A stretch of 64,000 nucleotides of DNA from Candidatus Palibaumannia cicadellinicola (GCF_000754265.1 NZ_CP008985.1:434001-498000); one strand, 5' to 3'. Counted from the stretch's first letter, positions 34,169-45,702 are shown. Notes: generated from the letters alone by a model not told the origin. Program-made: numbers and translations.

Positions 34169-34999
34169 ATGAGAAAAATATCAATTATTGGTTTAGGTTG
34201 GCTAGGTATGCCATTGGGGTTATCATTGCTTGCTCAGGGCTATCAAGTTGTTGGGAGCAAGACTAGCAAGGAGGGCGTAGAAGCAGTGCGCATAAGAGGC
34301 ATAGAGTGCTATCAGCTTAATCTTACACCTTTACTAGAGGGAGATGCAGAGGATATTATATCTCTTTTTCAGACTGACACACTGGTAATTACATTACCAA
34401 TTCGGCGTAACGGAACAGATAATTACCTCTTAGCTGTTCAGCATGCTGTGGAAAGAGCGCGAGCTACCGGGGTGCAACATTTTATTTTCACGAGTTCTAT
34501 CTCTGTTTATGGTAATAGCCTGGGCTTTTACTGCGAGGATAGCCCTACCGTACCAGTTTCTTCATTTGGTCAGTGCTTAGTGAAGTTAGAAAACTGGTTA
34601 TATAAGTTACCCTACACATCGGTGGATATCCTCAGACTAGCTGGATTAGTAGGTCCAGGCCGTCATCCAGGTCTTTTTATGTCCGGTAAGCAAGGATTAT
34701 TAGGTGGAAGCGAAGTCGTTAATTTAGTACATCAAATAGATGTTATTAGTGCCATTAGTCTATTACTTAAACTACCGCACGGTAGTTACCGTTATAATCT
34801 TTGCGCGCCATATCATCCACTAAAGCGGTATTATTATCCAGTGATGGCGCGTATGTTAGGTATAAAACCACCTGTATATTTGACCGATCTGAACGAAGAC
34901 CACCGAAAAATAATAGACGGTAGTCGTATCTGTAAAGAGCAAGGATTTAAGTATCAATACCCTAAATTAATAAATATTAAATCGATATATAATAACTAA
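34169..34999 (+). CDS. yeeZ: NAD(P)-binding epimerase/dehydratase-like protein YeeZ
   Basis: A 276-residue protein of the extended SDR (epimerase-like) superfamily. The N-terminal Rossmann motif is IIGLGWLGMPLG, followed by TSSISVYGN and DILRLAGLVGPGRHPG. The function is not established in E. coli. I chose the ATG at 34169, which follows TAGGTG and aligns with the E. coli start. A GTG at 34115 would lie within the his promoter. yeeZ is the divergent neighbour of the his leader in E. coli too, so this is conserved synteny. Confidence 0.9.
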   Translation: MRKISIIGLGWLGMPLGLSLLAQGYQVVGSKTSKEGVEAVRIRGIECYQLNLTPLLEGDAEDIISLFQTDTLVITLPIRRNGTDNYLLAVQHAVERARATGVQHFIFTSSISVYGNSLGFYCEDSPTVPVSSFGQCLVKLENWLYKLPYTSVDILRLAGLVGPGRHPGLFMSGKQGLLGGSEVVNLVHQIDVISAISLLLKLPHGSYRYNLCAPYHPLKRYYYPVMARMLGIKPPVYLTDLNEDHRKIIDGSRICKEQGFKYQYPKLINIKSIYNN

Positions 35000-35040
35000 T
35001 ATTAGTTTATCTGAACCACTGAATAAGATGATAAGTAAGT

Positions 35041-35673
35041 ATGATGCAATATCACATCATGCCGGTGACGGCATTTAACCAAAATTGTTCACTAATCTGG
35101 TGCGACCAAGTAAAAGAAGCTGCATTGGTAGATCCAGGTGGTGATGCTCGAAGACTGTGTCTCGAGATCAATAAATTTCATGTTACGATAACACAAATAT
35201 TATTAACCCACGGTCATTTAGATCATGTAGGAGCATCCCAGGCATTAGCACAACACTATAGTGTACCTATTATTGGCCCTCACTCAGCTGATAAACCTCT
35301 ATTCGAAAACCTACCTGGCCAGTGTAAAATGTTTGGTGTACCAGTTATCGACTCATTTTTACCTCATCGCTGGTTGAACAACGGAGAAATTATTAAGGTA
35401 GGTATGGAAAGCTACCATGTCCTGCACTGTCCTGGCCACTCTCCGGGCCATGTAGTGTTGTGGAATAAAGTCAATAGATTTATTCTGATGGGTGATGTAC
35501 TGTTCAGAAACGCTATCGGACGTACTGATTTACCAGGTGGGAATGCACAAATATTAATGCGCTCAATTCATAACCAATTGCTACCTCTTGCAGACGATAT
35601 CGTATTTTTACCAGGACATGGTCCGATGTCTACCATTGGTCGTGAACGTTGTAGTAACTTGTTTTTACGGTAG
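35041..35673 (+). CDS. gloC: Hydroxyacylglutathione hydrolase GloC (YcbL family)
   Basis: A 210-residue metallo-beta-lactamase-fold hydrolase. The metal-binding motif THGHLDHVG, the histidine in CPGHSPGHVV, the aspartate in MGDVLF and the PGHGP histidine are all present. E. coli YcbL/GloC is a type II glyoxalase acting on S-lactoylglutathione. There are two adjacent ATGs, and the second matches the E. coli start better. It converges with aspC. Confidence 0.92.
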   Translation: MMQYHIMPVTAFNQNCSLIWCDQVKEAALVDPGGDARRLCLEINKFHVTITQILLTHGHLDHVGASQALAQHYSVPIIGPHSADKPLFENLPGQCKMFGVPVIDSFLPHRWLNNGEIIKVGMESYHVLHCPGHSPGHVVLWNKVNRFILMGDVLFRNAIGRTDLPGGNAQILMRSIHNQLLPLADDIVFLPGHGPMSTIGRERCSNLFLR

Positions 35674-35702
35674 CGTGCTAAATAGACTTAAGTGTAACTT
35701 AA

Positions 35703-36893
35703 CTATAGTACTGCAATAATAGCCTCACACAGTTGATTTATATTATCTAGTGTGATACTAGCCACGTTGATACGACCAGAATCAACTAAATAAACGCCGA
35801 ATTGGTAACGTAGCTTCAGTACTTGATTTTGGTTAAGACCGCTCAATGAGAACATACCATGTTGCTGATTAATAAAACTAAAGTCTTGCTGTGCGTTTTT
35901 TTCTTGTAATGTATTTACTAATAAAAGACGCATTCTTTGCATGCGTGCCCGCATATGTTTGAGCTCCTGCTCCCATATTGTGCGTAGCACATCGTCGTCA
36001 AGAATAGTTGCTACCACGGCTGCGCCATGTGCGGGCGGGTTGGAGTAATTAGCGCGAATAATTAATTTAAGCTGGCTGAATGCACGATCTACTATATTAT
36101 TTTCTGTAGCTACAATGGTACAGGCACCGACACGTTCGTTATACAAACTAAACATTTTAGAGTAGGAGCTGCAGATAATCAATTCACGAGGCGCCCTACT
36201 AAAAATTTTTAGTCCTTTTGCATCCTCTTCTAACCCATAGGCAAACCCTTGATAAGAAAAGTCAAATAGCGGCAACCAACCATTCTGTATTGTTAAATAA
36301 GCTAGTTCACGCCATTGCTCTGAGCTGAAATCCATTCCGCTTGGATTGTGGCAGCATCCGTGGAACAGCACCACGTCACCAGTTTGAGCTTGGTTAAGAC
36401 TAGCGAGCATTCCATTGAAATCAATGACATGATTCGTCGTATCATAGTAAGTGTACTCATACACATCTAGACCAGCAGCTTGAAATATATTTTTATGGTT
36501 TGGCCAACTTGGATTACTAATCCAAATACGCCGTACGGTAGTATTTTTAAATAAAAACTCAGCAGCAACTCGTAAAGCACTAGTGCCTCCTGGGGTTTGC
36601 GCGCAGCGCGTCAACTTATTGCTGACTACCGTGCTGTTTTCGCCGAATAGTAGCCGCTGGGTATAATTAGCAAAGGTCTCGATACCCTCAATACTCAGAT
36701 AGTTTTTGCTAGTCTCTTCATCTAGCAGTAATGCTTCAGCTTTTTTAACACTGGCTAGCACAGGTGTATTACCAGTTTCATCTTTGTATACACCGATGCC
36801 GAGGTTTATTTTATACGGGCGATAATCAGCACGAAAAATCTCCAGCATACCGAGGATAGGTTCAATGGGAGCAGCCGGTATAGATTCAAACAT
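35703..36893 (-). CDS. aspC: Aspartate aminotransferase
   Basis: A 396-residue PLP enzyme interconverting aspartate/oxaloacetate with glutamate/2-oxoglutarate, with some activity on aromatic amino acids. The PLP lysine is in [15 protein letters not shown], and the HGCCHNPSG motif is present. Length equals E. coli AspC. It lies next to asnS as in E. coli. It may supply glutamate or aspartate for the purine, pyrimidine and histidine branches. Confidence 0.96.
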   Translation of the reverse strand: MFESIPAAPIEPILGMLEIFRADYRPYKINLGIGVYKDETGNTPVLASVKKAEALLLDEETSKNYLSIEGIETFANYTQRLLFGENSTVVSNKLTRCAQTPGGTSALRVAAEFLFKNTTVRRIWISNPSWPNHKNIFQAAGLDVYEYTYYDTTNHVIDFNGMLASLNQAQTGDVVLFHGCCHNPSGMDFSSEQWRELAYLTIQNGWLPLFDFSYQGFAYGLEEDAKGLKIFSRAPRELIICSSYSKMFSLYNERVGACTIVATENNIVDRAFSQLKLIIRANYSNPPAHGAAVVATILDDDVLRTIWEQELKHMRARMQRMRLLLVNTLQEKNAQQDFSFINQQHGMFSLSGLNQNQVLKLRYQFGVYLVDSGRINVASITLDNINQLCEAIIAVL

Positions 36894-36939
36894 AAATCGT
36901 TTTAGCCCCTAAATAAAAGTTATGATAGTAGGGATAGTT

Positions 36940-38340
36940 TTAAAAAGATATATGACGCGGGCTTCTTGGGAAAGGTATTACATCACGGATATTTGGTATT
37001 CCTGTAATATAAACGATTAATCTTTCTAAACCTAATCCAAAACCTGAATGAGGTACAGTTCCATAACGGCGTAAATCACGATACCACCAATAATCTTCTT
37101 TTTTGAGTCCCATATCAATCAAACGTTGGTCTAGTTTTACTAGACGTTCTTCACGTTGTGATCCACCGATAATTTCGCCAATTCCAGGCACTAGTACATC
37201 CATCGCAGCTACGGTTTTTCCATCATCATTCATTCGCATATAAAAGGCTTTGATGTCTTTTGGATAATTTGTAACTACGACAGGAGCTTTAAAATATTGA
37301 TCGGTAAGATAGCGTTCATGCTCAGAACAAAGATCGATACCCCAAAAAACAGCATTAGTAAAATTTTGCTCACAAGCTTGTAAGATCTCTATCACCTCGG
37401 TGTAATTTACTTCAACAAAATTGGCGTTAATAAATTCTTCTAATCGGTTAATCGCATTGGTATTAATTCGTTCAGCAAAAAACTTCATGTCGTCAGCACG
37501 CTCTATCAAGACAGTTTTGAAAATATATTTCAGCATTCTTTCTGCTAGAGTGGTAATCTCAGTTAAATTAGCAAACGCAACCTCTGGTTCAACCATCCAG
37601 AACTCGGCTAAATGACGGCTAGTATTAGAGTTTTCCGCACGAAATGTGGGACCAAAAGTATATATTTTAGATAATGCGCAGGCATAGCTTTCCCCATTCA
37701 ATTGACCAGATACGGTGAGAAAAGCTTCTTTACCAAAAAAATCTTTTTCATAGTTAACTTTTCCCTGAGGGGTATAATGCAAATTTTCTAAATCTAGTGT
37801 AGAAACACGGAACATTTCACCTGCACCTTCACTATTAAAAGCGGTAATTAAGGGAGTAGAAACCCATAAAAAACCTTGTTCATTCATAAAACTATGAATT
37901 GCCTGCGCTAAAGTATGTCGTATCCTAGTTACTGCACCAATAATATTAGTACGTGGACGTAAATGTGCGACCTCTCGTAGATATTCAATACTATGTTGTT
38001 TGGCGGTGATTGGATAAGTATCTGGGTCTTCAACCCATCCTAGCACTTGAACTATTTTTGCCTGTATCTCGAAACGCTGACCCACACCAATAGATGCCAC
38101 TACCCTTCCAGTAATAGTTACGGAGCAACCGGTAGTAAGACGTAAAATATCATTGTTATAATTTTGTATAGTCTGATGAATAATCACTTGCAATGAATCG
38201 AAGCATGAACCATCATAAATAGAAAGAAAAGATATTCCTACTTTGGAATCTCTACGAGTACGTACCCAACCCTGTACAGTTACTTCACTATCAGCTAAAA
38301 TAGATCCTTGCAGTATGTTTACTATCGGTATAGTGTTCAT
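36940..38340 (-). CDS. asnS: Asparaginyl-tRNA synthetase
   Basis: A 466-residue class IIb synthetase. The N-terminal OB-fold anticodon-binding domain (residues 1-110) contains [12 protein letters not shown], and the catalytic domain ends with motif 3 in [15 protein letters not shown]. Length equals E. coli AsnS. Its substrate tRNA-Asn(GTT) is also in this window at 53158. Confidence 0.97.
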   Translation of the reverse strand: MNTIPIVNILQGSILADSEVTVQGWVRTRRDSKVGISFLSIYDGSCFDSLQVIIHQTIQNYNNDILRLTTGCSVTITGRVVASIGVGQRFEIQAKIVQVLGWVEDPDTYPITAKQHSIEYLREVAHLRPRTNIIGAVTRIRHTLAQAIHSFMNEQGFLWVSTPLITAFNSEGAGEMFRVSTLDLENLHYTPQGKVNYEKDFFGKEAFLTVSGQLNGESYACALSKIYTFGPTFRAENSNTSRHLAEFWMVEPEVAFANLTEITTLAERMLKYIFKTVLIERADDMKFFAERINTNAINRLEEFINANFVEVNYTEVIEILQACEQNFTNAVFWGIDLCSEHERYLTDQYFKAPVVVTNYPKDIKAFYMRMNDDGKTVAAMDVLVPGIGEIIGGSQREERLVKLDQRLIDMGLKKEDYWWYRDLRRYGTVPHSGFGLGLERLIVYITGIPNIRDVIPFPRSPRHISF

Positions 38341-38649
38341 TAATTGGTATTGGTGATGAAGAAAAAATAATATCTGCTATTAAATTAATATATTTTACCT
38401 AACGACAACAATATAACAATGAAAAAAATGTATTTTTTGCATCTCATTTTTTATTTATAGTTATAGATTGTCTCATGTAAGATTATTTTTACAAAAACTT
38501 TGATCTACTACAAATAATTTGTTTTTCTATCTACTCCCATCACTGTATTTATTAAGCAGGTATACTTTCTATTGGGTATTTTGCTATCTGGTGTGTTAAA
38601 AGATGTACGAAAATATCGCTTCAATAAACACTATAAATCAGGAGATATC
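38341..38649. other. Divergent asnS-pyrD spacer
   Basis: This 309-base AT-rich spacer lies between divergent genes. A TATACT hexamer at 38561-38566 is a possible pyrD -10, without a good -35. GGAG sits just before the pyrD ATG. An extension of the pyrD frame back to 38572 has no family counterpart. I see no RNA gene or hairpin of note. Confidence 0.5.
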
Positions 38650-39660
38650 ATGTTGTATCCTATTATCAGGCAGGCATTATTCCAACTAGAACCGGAAAAA
38701 GCGCATGAATTTACTTTGCAGCAGCTGAAACGTATTACGGGTACCCCGCTGGAATATTTAGTCAAACAATCTGTTCCCACCAAAGCCGTGACTTGCATGG
38801 GTATTGCTTTTAAAAATCCACTCGGTCTAGCTGCTGGACTAGATAAAAATGGTGAGTGCATCGATGTCCTCGGTGCGATGGGTTTTGGCTTTATTGAAGT
38901 GGGTACTGTGACGCCGCATGCTCAGCCTGGGAATGAAAAGCCGCGCTTATTTCGGTTAGTAAAAGCGGGTGGCTTGATAAACCGTATGGGATTTAATAAT
39001 CACGGAGTAGATAACCTAGTTAATAACATCAAAAAATCCCATTTTGGCGGTGTTTTAGGTATTAATATTGGTAAAAATAAAGATACACCTATCGAACAAG
39101 GAAAAGATGACTATTTGATATGTATGGAAAAAGTCTATCCTTACGCTGATTATATCGCAGTAAATTTATCATCACCTAATACCCCTGAGCTAACGACTTT
39201 GCAGTTCGGAGAAATACTAGATGATTTATTACGGGCTATAAAAGATAAACAAGCCGCACTACAAGAATATCATCATAAATATGTACCAATAGCGTTGAAA
39301 ATCACACCAGATATGACTGAGTCGGAACTTATCCAGATGGCGGATATTTTAGTTCAGCATAATATTGATGGAGTTATTGCAACAAATACAACTACAACCA
39401 GAGAATTAGTGCAGGGATTAGATCATGGTTCTCAGGCTGGTGGCTTAAGTGGACGTCCTCTACAATTAATTAGTACTGAAGTGATTCGTATTTTGTCGTC
39501 TGAGTTAAAAGGCAAATTACCTATTATCGGCGTTGGTGGGATTGATTCTTTGATGGCAGCACGAGAAAAAATGGTAGCTGGCGCGGCACTAATTCAAATT
39601 TATTCCGGCTTAATTTTTCACGGTCCACGTTTAATTAGGGATATCATTAGCGATATTTAA
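38650..39660 (+). CDS. pyrD: Dihydroorotate dehydrogenase (quinone), class 2
   Basis: A 336-residue FMN enzyme on the inner face of the membrane that oxidises dihydroorotate using ubiquinone, the fourth step of UMP synthesis. An N-terminal amphipathic segment, [20 protein letters not shown] and the catalytic serine in NLSSPNTP are present. I chose the ATG at 38650, preceded by AGGAG, which gives exactly the E. coli length. It relies on the same quinone pool as complex I. Confidence 0.97.
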   Translation: MLYPIIRQALFQLEPEKAHEFTLQQLKRITGTPLEYLVKQSVPTKAVTCMGIAFKNPLGLAAGLDKNGECIDVLGAMGFGFIEVGTVTPHAQPGNEKPRLFRLVKAGGLINRMGFNNHGVDNLVNNIKKSHFGGVLGINIGKNKDTPIEQGKDDYLICMEKVYPYADYIAVNLSSPNTPELTTLQFGEILDDLLRAIKDKQAALQEYHHKYVPIALKITPDMTESELIQMADILVQHNIDGVIATNTTTTRELVQGLDHGSQAGGLSGRPLQLISTEVIRILSSELKGKLPIIGVGGIDSLMAAREKMVAGAALIQIYSGLIFHGPRLIRDIISDI

Positions 39661-39863
39661 TCTAGATCTAAGCAATCATCAACATTGATTTTGTGCTAAT
39701 CTTATGGTGATATTATATTAAAACTAGTTTTGTGTTTGCTGTACGTATCTATACTCTAGCCTAGTTTAGTATTAGCATTAATTATATTGTTATATTGGTT
39801 GCAACAGTAACTTTGACTATATCATGACTATTATAGAGGTAATTTTCTCTATCTCTATTAAAA

Positions 39864-40382
39864 TTAGAATGCAGTAATATCTTTAAATAGGCCAACTTTT
39901 AGATCCGTTGCAGTATAAATCATTTTACCATCACAGATTACTTCACCGTCGGCCATGCCCATCACTAGTTGACGGTGGATAATACGGCGAAAATGAATAC
40001 GATAAGTGACTTTTTTAGCACTAGGTAAAATTTGACCTGTGAACTTTACTTCACCTACACCCAGTGCCCTACCTTTGCCTTCTCCGCCAAGCCAACCAAG
40101 ATAAAAACCTACTAACTGCCACATCGCATCTAAACCTAAGCAACCTGGCATCACTGGATCACCAATAAAATGACAACTGAAGAACCACATGTCAGGCTTA
40201 ATATCTAGTTCTGCTTCCATAAAACCTTTGTTATAATTTCCACCGTATTCGGTGATTTTTACTACTTCGTCCATCATTAACATATTATAGGCTGGAAGCT
40301 GAGGTCCTCCTTTACCAAATAGTTCACCGCGGCTGGATGCTATTAGATCTGTTTTTGAATAAAATTCACGTTTATCTATCAT
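39864..40382 (-). CDS. fabA: 3-hydroxydecanoyl-ACP dehydratase/isomerase
   Basis: A 172-residue hot-dog-fold enzyme that dehydrates and isomerises C10 acyl-ACP, the entry to unsaturated fatty acids. The active-site histidine is in [12 protein letters not shown] and the aspartate in GLDAMWQL. The ATG at 40382 gives exactly the E. coli length and is well spaced from AAGG. A TTG nine bases upstream is less likely. It follows lonH by 40 bases, as in E. coli. Confidence 0.96.
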   Translation of the reverse strand: MIDKREFYSKTDLIASSRGELFGKGGPQLPAYNMLMMDEVVKITEYGGNYNKGFMEAELDIKPDMWFFSCHFIGDPVMPGCLGLDAMWQLVGFYLGWLGGEGKGRALGVGEVKFTGQILPSAKKVTYRIHFRRIIHRQLVMGMADGEVICDGKMIYTATDLKVGLFKDITAF

Positions 40383-40422
40383 ATTGCTCAACCTTAATTC
40401 ATAGTAGCTTACTCTTTAGGAC

Positions 40423-42174
40423 TTAGTGAGTTTTTTTTGCAAGCTTAGCTAGCCAGCGTAAGCACCAGGGCAACCCTTGTCGTTCGTGCCTATGAATTTT
40501 CACAATGCGCTCGCAGATACATGTGATAAGACTAGATAAAGGCATAGTAGTAAGTATTTTTAACGCATCATAAATAGTATTAATTGGCCACAGAGAAAAA
40601 GTATTCTGACGTACTGCGTTAATAACATCCTCATGTAGACACAAATGGCGAACATTAGTTATAGGAATAATAACGCCTTGAGTGCCAGTCAGTCCGCGCT
40701 TATGGCACAGCTTGAAAAAGCACTCAATTTTTTCATTAATGCTTCCAATCGACTGAACTTGACCAAATTGATCAACAGATCCTGTGATAGCGATTTGCTG
40801 ATCTACAGGTTTATCTGCTAATGCGCTTATAAGCGCTACTAGTTCGGCTAGCGATGCACTGTCACCGTCTATTTCTCCATATGACTGCTCAAATACTAGC
40901 GAAGCTGAGAAGGGCAATTCCCGGTCTAACTGCAATGCTGACATTAGAAATGCTTGCATAATCATCATGCCTTTGGTATGAATATTGCCGCTTAGTTCAG
41001 CTTTGCTCTCTATATCATGAATTTCTCCATCACCAAAATGTACTACGCAACTGATACGCGATGGTTGACCAAATAGTAACGGATGACCGGAAAACGAAAG
41101 CACCGATAGGGCATTGACTTGCCCGATAATATTTCTTTCAGTATCTACCATAATCTGTCCTTCGGCTATCTCCTGTTGTAGGCGCTCACAAAGATAGCTT
41201 TCACGCCAGAGCCTAGTGCGATAGCTATCCGATAGCGCTGCTGCATTTATCGACTGTATTGCCTGCTGGTCACAGTATAAAGTAGCTTCCTTCAGTCGCA
41301 GCGTAAGCCAATGTGGACAAAGCGGAAACTGAAGCTGATCACCACTATAGCGGACCGATTGTTTAATCAACTCAGGCCATGCATCGGAATGCAGTGCTGG
41401 TAATCCTTGGCGGTACGCTAAAGTATTGACCCAAGAGCACCACTCTGCCATGTCTGTCGCATTGTTGATATACTTATCTAATTCAAATTCGCCATATAAT
41501 GCTATCCGGAACAGATCAGGCTCCCTAGCGTTTAGGGCTGCTAATACTTCATTATTTCCTATCACGATCAGTCTTAAATTCAGCGGCATAGAAGGTATAT
41601 AAACGGGGATTGATCTATTTTCGTTAGCTGGTAGCCAATCAAAACGCTGTTGTATCATCATTTGTTTCAAACGTCGCCACAACATTGGTTGGCTAACTAG
41701 CGTATGAGCACCTAGCAGTAAAACGCCACCGTTAACGTAGTGTACTAGACCTGGCTGTAGATTGATCACATCTTGGTAGCAGTATAGTGTACCAAAAAGT
41801 TGCTCGTACTCCACCCAAGCTTGCCAGGCACAAATATCTCGAGCGGCAAAATTATCTTCTACCGTGGATGCCGGCTGCAAGTTGACGCTAACGCCCGTTA
41901 TCGTATATCTGCTGCCTATTGGTTGAGAGGTGGTAGGTATAATTGTTTTAATCGTATCAGCAATTAATTGGAAATATTCTTCCTCTTCTCGAGCGTTAAG
42001 TAACATCAAACGGCTGGAAGATAGTGAATGGCAGAGTTGCTGCAAACCGTTCATTAAGCGTATTTGAAGCTTTGTTAGAGGTGAGTCTAGATGCGGACAG
42101 AGTTGGTTAAATACCGTCTCAAATTTTGAGGTATCAGGAACTAAATCCTTCCATTCTAATTTGTTATTAGTCAA
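40423..42174 (-). CDS. lonH: Lon-like ATP-independent protease LonH (YcbZ)
   Basis: A 583-residue protein of the LonB/YcbZ family. The C-terminal S16 protease domain has the catalytic serine in DGDSASLAE (about residue 438) and the lysine in INEKIECF (about 480). The upstream region shows a degenerate AAA-like domain without a clear Walker A. Length matches E. coli YcbZ (586). The biological substrate is unknown. Retention of a second Lon-type protease in a reduced genome is of some interest. Confidence 0.9.
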   Translation of the reverse strand: MTNNKLEWKDLVPDTSKFETVFNQLCPHLDSPLTKLQIRLMNGLQQLCHSLSSSRLMLLNAREEEEYFQLIADTIKTIIPTTSQPIGSRYTITGVSVNLQPASTVEDNFAARDICAWQAWVEYEQLFGTLYCYQDVINLQPGLVHYVNGGVLLLGAHTLVSQPMLWRRLKQMMIQQRFDWLPANENRSIPVYIPSMPLNLRLIVIGNNEVLAALNAREPDLFRIALYGEFELDKYINNATDMAEWCSWVNTLAYRQGLPALHSDAWPELIKQSVRYSGDQLQFPLCPHWLTLRLKEATLYCDQQAIQSINAAALSDSYRTRLWRESYLCERLQQEIAEGQIMVDTERNIIGQVNALSVLSFSGHPLLFGQPSRISCVVHFGDGEIHDIESKAELSGNIHTKGMMIMQAFLMSALQLDRELPFSASLVFEQSYGEIDGDSASLAELVALISALADKPVDQQIAITGSVDQFGQVQSIGSINEKIECFFKLCHKRGLTGTQGVIIPITNVRHLCLHEDVINAVRQNTFSLWPINTIYDALKILTTMPLSSLITCICERIVKIHRHERQGLPWCLRWLAKLAKKTH

Positions 42175-42429
42175 ATTTAGAGAATAATATTTCTGTTGAG
42201 GGAAGCGTGATTATACAATGTATAGTAACAATAAATCATAAGATTTATTCCTCATTTTGTTGCGTGAGAAGATAATGCTCTTTTAGGTGAGTCTATTAAA
42301 AATAGACATCTAGATAAGCAAATATTTAATAAAGCTATTATCTTTAGTAGCAATAAACTATAGTGCTAATAGCTTATTGCACGTTTTACGACCGTAGTTT
42401 TATCCAGCTTTGCTACTTCACCGTAGAAA

Positions 42430-42747
42430 TTAGTTTCTCAAACGTGGTGCTTGTAGTTGCAAACGAATAGATTCAGCTAGTTCATCCAGCGTCGGTTGTT
42501 CTGGATGCTCTGGAAAAGCTTCATAGCCTAGCTGAGCTTCTGCCAAATAAGTATGTACAGGTTTTCCTTCTTCATCCTCCATAACAACATGGTACCAAGG
42601 AGCTGTGCGAAGGGTATCATCCGCTGCAATTTTGTCTAGATAGGGCTTATCTAGCGAGTATTCTGGATCGACATCTATAATAACACCTAAATACCCAAGC
42701 AGTTTATGGCGAACTTGTTGCCCTATACCAAATTTGCTGGCAATCAT
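42430..42747 (-). CDS. hspQ: Heat shock protein HspQ
   Basis: A 105-residue hemimethylated-DNA-binding-like small protein. It follows E. coli HspQ from [14 protein letters not shown] to the LQAPRLRN end with identical length. In E. coli it modulates Lon substrate degradation and DnaA stability. It lies upstream of lonH and downstream of tusE on the same strand. Confidence 0.94.
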   Translation of the reverse strand: MIASKFGIGQQVRHKLLGYLGVIIDVDPEYSLDKPYLDKIAADDTLRTAPWYHVVMEDEEGKPVHTYLAEAQLGYEAFPEHPEQPTLDELAESIRLQLQAPRLRN

Positions 42748-42895
42748 AATACCTCCTATGACAATATGCCTTAAACTAAATATGGGGGAAACTACTCATA
42801 AATCAAGAGAGTCCATAGAAATTTAATCTCGTTCCTAACTTTACGGAATAAGCCAGAGGCATATCTACATAATTAGTTAAACAAACATAAATAGA

Positions 42896-43222
42896 CTACA
42901 GGCATTTCACCGGCTTAGGTAGTCCCGCAATTCTGGTAGCCTGTTTAGCAGGTCCTTTAGGAAAAAGATGAAATAAATAAAAACTATTACCTTTTTCCTT
43001 GCCGTATTTATGTGCCATAACCTTGACTAACATGCGAATAGTTGGTGATATATTAAACTTGAGATAAAAAGCACGCACAAAGTGTATTACTTGCCAATGT
43101 GGTTCGCTTAGTTCAATTTGTTCCTCAAGTGCTATTTTTAACGCTAATGCATCACTCCAATCACTGGGACGTATTAAATATCCTTGAGCATCGGTTGCTA
43201 TTTCTCTATTATTAAACTGCAT
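42896..43222 (-). CDS. tusE: Sulfurtransferase TusE
   Basis: A 108-residue DsrC-family protein that accepts sulfur from TusBCD and passes it to MnmA for 2-thiolation of tRNA wobble uridine. The essential penultimate cysteine is retained in the PKPVKCL end. Its partner mnmA is present at 53461, so at least this branch of tRNA thiolation is represented. Confidence 0.94.
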   Translation of the reverse strand: MQFNNREIATDAQGYLIRPSDWSDALALKIALEEQIELSEPHWQVIHFVRAFYLKFNISPTIRMLVKVMAHKYGKEKGNSFYLFHLFPKGPAKQATRIAGLPKPVKCL

Positions 43223-43307
43223 TAAGTTGATTCCATTTTTTCTTACTGTATATCATAGCAAAGTTAACGACTATCAGAGAATATTCATTCTCTATACATA
43301 ACCCTCT

Positions 43308-43335
43308 TTACAATAAGATTTACTATGTTTATAGT
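43308..43335 (+). promoter_or_regulatory. tRNA-Ser promoter
   Basis: TTTACA at 43308-43313 and TATAGT at 43330-43335, each one base from consensus, are separated by 16 bases. Transcription would start a few bases before the tRNA at 43347. Confidence 0.65.
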
Positions 43336-43346
43336 TATCTCTTTAG

Positions 43347-43431
43347 GGAGGAGTGGTCGAGTGGCTTAAGGCACCGGTCTTGAAAACCGGCGAAGGGAGA
43401 CTTTCCGTGGGTTCGAATCCCACCTCCTCCG
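43347..43431 (+). tRNA. serT: tRNA-Ser(TGA)
   Basis: An 85-base tRNA with a long variable arm. The acceptor stem GGAGGAG pairs with CTCCTCC, the anticodon loop CTTGAAA gives anticodon TGA, and the T-loop is TTCGAAT. The discriminator is G, and only CAA follows, so CCA is not encoded. Position beside tusE matches E. coli serT. Confidence 0.96.
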
Positions 43432-43457
43432 CAATCTAGTCTAGTATGATCGGTAAA

Positions 43458-44405
43458 TCAATCTAAGATGACTCCTGGAACAAACCATTCACGGCGTGAA
43501 TTCAGTAAATCTTTCACTGACATCGGTTTTGTCCCCGCTGGTTGCACTCGTATTAATATTAGCACACCATCGCTAGTAGCGATCTTAATTCCTGTTTGAT
43601 CTGCTGATAATACAGTACCTGGTATGCTATTATGGCATATGTTATCTACGTTCGCATGCCATACTTTAATTATATGATTTTTCACTTGAAAGTAACTTAC
43701 TGGCCAGGGATTAAAAGCTCTAATACAGCGCTCTAACTGAATTGCAGATAGTTGCCAGTCTAAACGTCCTTCTTCTTTACTAAGTTTATTAGCATAGGTA
43801 GCGAGCGCTGTGTCTTGTGGTTCTACTACTTGGCTACCAGCTACTATCTGTTTAAGCGTAGTGAGTAAAGCAGCAGAACCAAGTTGAGTCACTTTGTCAT
43901 ACAGGGTAGCACTGGTATCAAATGGTAAGATCGGACAAATTGCTTTATACAGTATAAAGCCGGTATCTAGTCCTGCATCCATCTGCATGATAGTTACACC
44001 AGTTTGGGTATCGCCTGCCCATAATGCACGCTGAATAGGTGCTGCTCCTCTCCAGCGAGGTAATAATGAACCATGTACATTGATAGAACCTAGCTTTAGA
44101 AAGCTTAGCATATCCTGCGGCAGAATTAAGCCGTAGGCAACTACAACCATAATATCTGCACCAAGATACTCAATGATACGCTTTCCTTGATGTTCGTGCA
44201 AAGAAATAGGTTGGAATACGGGCAAATCATATCGTTTAGCTAGTTGCTTAACCGCACTAGCAGATAAATGATTACCCCGTCCAGCTGGTCGGTCAGGCTG
44301 TGTTAAAACACCGACTACCTGGTAAGGTGAATGTATTAGCGCCGATAGATGACACGCTGCGAAACCAGGCGTACCAGCAAAAATAATACGTATAGATTCG
44401 GACAT
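43458..44405 (-). CDS. fmt: Methionyl-tRNA formyltransferase
   Basis: A 315-residue enzyme that formylates initiator methionyl-tRNA using 10-formyl-tetrahydrofolate. The FAGTPGFAA start, the active-site [17 protein letters not shown] segment and the MDAGLDTG aspartate are intact. Length equals E. coli Fmt. It is 17 bases downstream of def, the conserved def-fmt pair. It links initiation to the folate pathway. Confidence 0.97.
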   Translation of the reverse strand: MSESIRIIFAGTPGFAACHLSALIHSPYQVVGVLTQPDRPAGRGNHLSASAVKQLAKRYDLPVFQPISLHEHQGKRIIEYLGADIMVVVAYGLILPQDMLSFLKLGSINVHGSLLPRWRGAAPIQRALWAGDTQTGVTIMQMDAGLDTGFILYKAICPILPFDTSATLYDKVTQLGSAALLTTLKQIVAGSQVVEPQDTALATYANKLSKEEGRLDWQLSAIQLERCIRAFNPWPVSYFQVKNHIIKVWHANVDNICHNSIPGTVLSADQTGIKIATSDGVLILIRVQPAGTKPMSVKDLLNSRREWFVPGVILD

Positions 44406-44422
44406 GACGATTACTATAATAT

Positions 44423-44947
44423 TTAGGTTCTTTTTCCGCTCGAGCGATTGATGATATGCGCTAGTTTTTTTATTTTGTTATAGATGTATTGGCGCTTAAG
44501 TGGCGAAAGGTAATCAACAAATAGTTTACCAATTAGATGGTCCATCTCATGCTGAATACAGATTGCTTGTATATTATTTGTTTCTAACTGAAAGTTGTTA
44601 CCATCGAGATCTAGCGCTTGTACTTTAACATATTGAGCACGGGGAACAAAATAGTATTGATCTGGTATTGATAGACAGCCTTCATCAATACCAGTTTGAC
44701 CACTTTTGGCCAGCAGCTCAGGATTAATGAGGACTAGACGCTGTGCTTGGCTTTCCGATATATCAATCACGATAATACGTAGGTTAATATCTACCTGCGG
44801 TGCTGCTAGACCGATTCCTTTATTGACATACATCGTTTCAAACATATCATATACTATGCGGTGTATAGTATCATTAATTTCAGTAACGGGCTGAGATATT
44901 TTACGTAGCCGATCGTCAGGATAATGTAAAATTGGTAATACGGACAT
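44423..44947 (-). CDS. def: Peptide deformylase
   Basis: A 174-residue metalloenzyme that removes the N-formyl group from nascent proteins. The three motifs [14 protein letters not shown] and QHEMDHL are present with the metal ligands. I start at the ATG at 44947, preceded by AAGGA, which aligns with E. coli residue 1. An in-frame extension to 45010 has no family counterpart. Confidence 0.96.
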   Translation of the reverse strand: MSVLPILHYPDDRLRKISQPVTEINDTIHRIVYDMFETMYVNKGIGLAAPQVDINLRIIVIDISESQAQRLVLINPELLAKSGQTGIDEGCLSIPDQYYFVPRAQYVKVQALDLDGNNFQLETNNIQAICIQHEMDHLIGKLFVDYLSPLKRQYIYNKIKKLAHIINRSSGKRT

Positions 44948-45121
44948 AGTAGTCTGCGTCCTTGCTTGATAATAAATTTTATGTATCATTGTAATTACCA
45001 TTGACTTCAATGGTCGTCAAGATAACCTTAAATAGTTAATAGCATCAAAATGAAAAAAATTGGTTCATTTTTGCTAAATTAGCATGCTAATACATAATTA
45101 TTTATCACATGAGTACTAACT

Positions 45122-45682
45122 TTGCTAAATATTACAAATATCGTAGCATTGCTACGTCAGCAACAGGTTATTGCTTATCCTACTGAGGCTATTTTTGGGT
45201 TAGGCTGTGATCCCGATAGCGAAAAAGCCGTACATAAGTTACTCGTACTCAAACGACGAGATTGGCAAAAAGGTTTAATATTAGTAGCAGCTACTTATGC
45301 GCAATTAACGAATTATATTGATGACAGTAGTCTGAATGTTAACCAGCGAGCACGTATTTTCGCTCTATGGCCAGGTCCTGTAACTTGGGTCATACCAGCT
45401 CACACCACGACTCCGCGCTGGTTAACAGGAAAATTTTCCTCATTGGCGGTACGCGTCAGTGCATTTGAACCAGTACAAAAGCTATGTCTAGCATTTGGTA
45501 AACCACTAGTTTCTACTAGTGCAAACATGAGTGGAGATGGAGAATCTACAGCACGTAATATTAGCGAAGTACATAAGCAATTTGGTGCAACGTTTCCGGT
45601 AATGGATGGTACGGTAGAAGGTAGACGTTATCCCTCAGAAATACGTGATGCTCTAAGCGGCGAATTAATTCGCCAAGGCTAA
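45122..45682 (+). CDS. tsaC: Threonylcarbamoyl-AMP synthase (TTG start, possibly shifted)
   Basis: A 186-residue YrdC-fold enzyme that makes threonylcarbamoyl-AMP for the t6A modification of ANN-decoding tRNAs. The [10 protein letters not shown] segment, [16 protein letters not shown] and [10 protein letters not shown] motifs are intact. The only in-frame start is TTG at 45122, with a weak GAG upstream. An ATG at 45109 lies one base out of frame and would align better with the length of E. coli TsaC, so a one-base indel near the start is possible. It is followed by aroE, as in E. coli. Confidence 0.88.
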   Translation: MLNITNIVALLRQQQVIAYPTEAIFGLGCDPDSEKAVHKLLVLKRRDWQKGLILVAATYAQLTNYIDDSSLNVNQRARIFALWPGPVTWVIPAHTTTPRWLTGKFSSLAVRVSAFEPVQKLCLAFGKPLVSTSANMSGDGESTARNISEVHKQFGATFPVMDGTVEGRRYPSEIRDALSGELIRQG

Positions 45683-45702
45683 TTATTAACGGAGTTAGTA
45701 TC

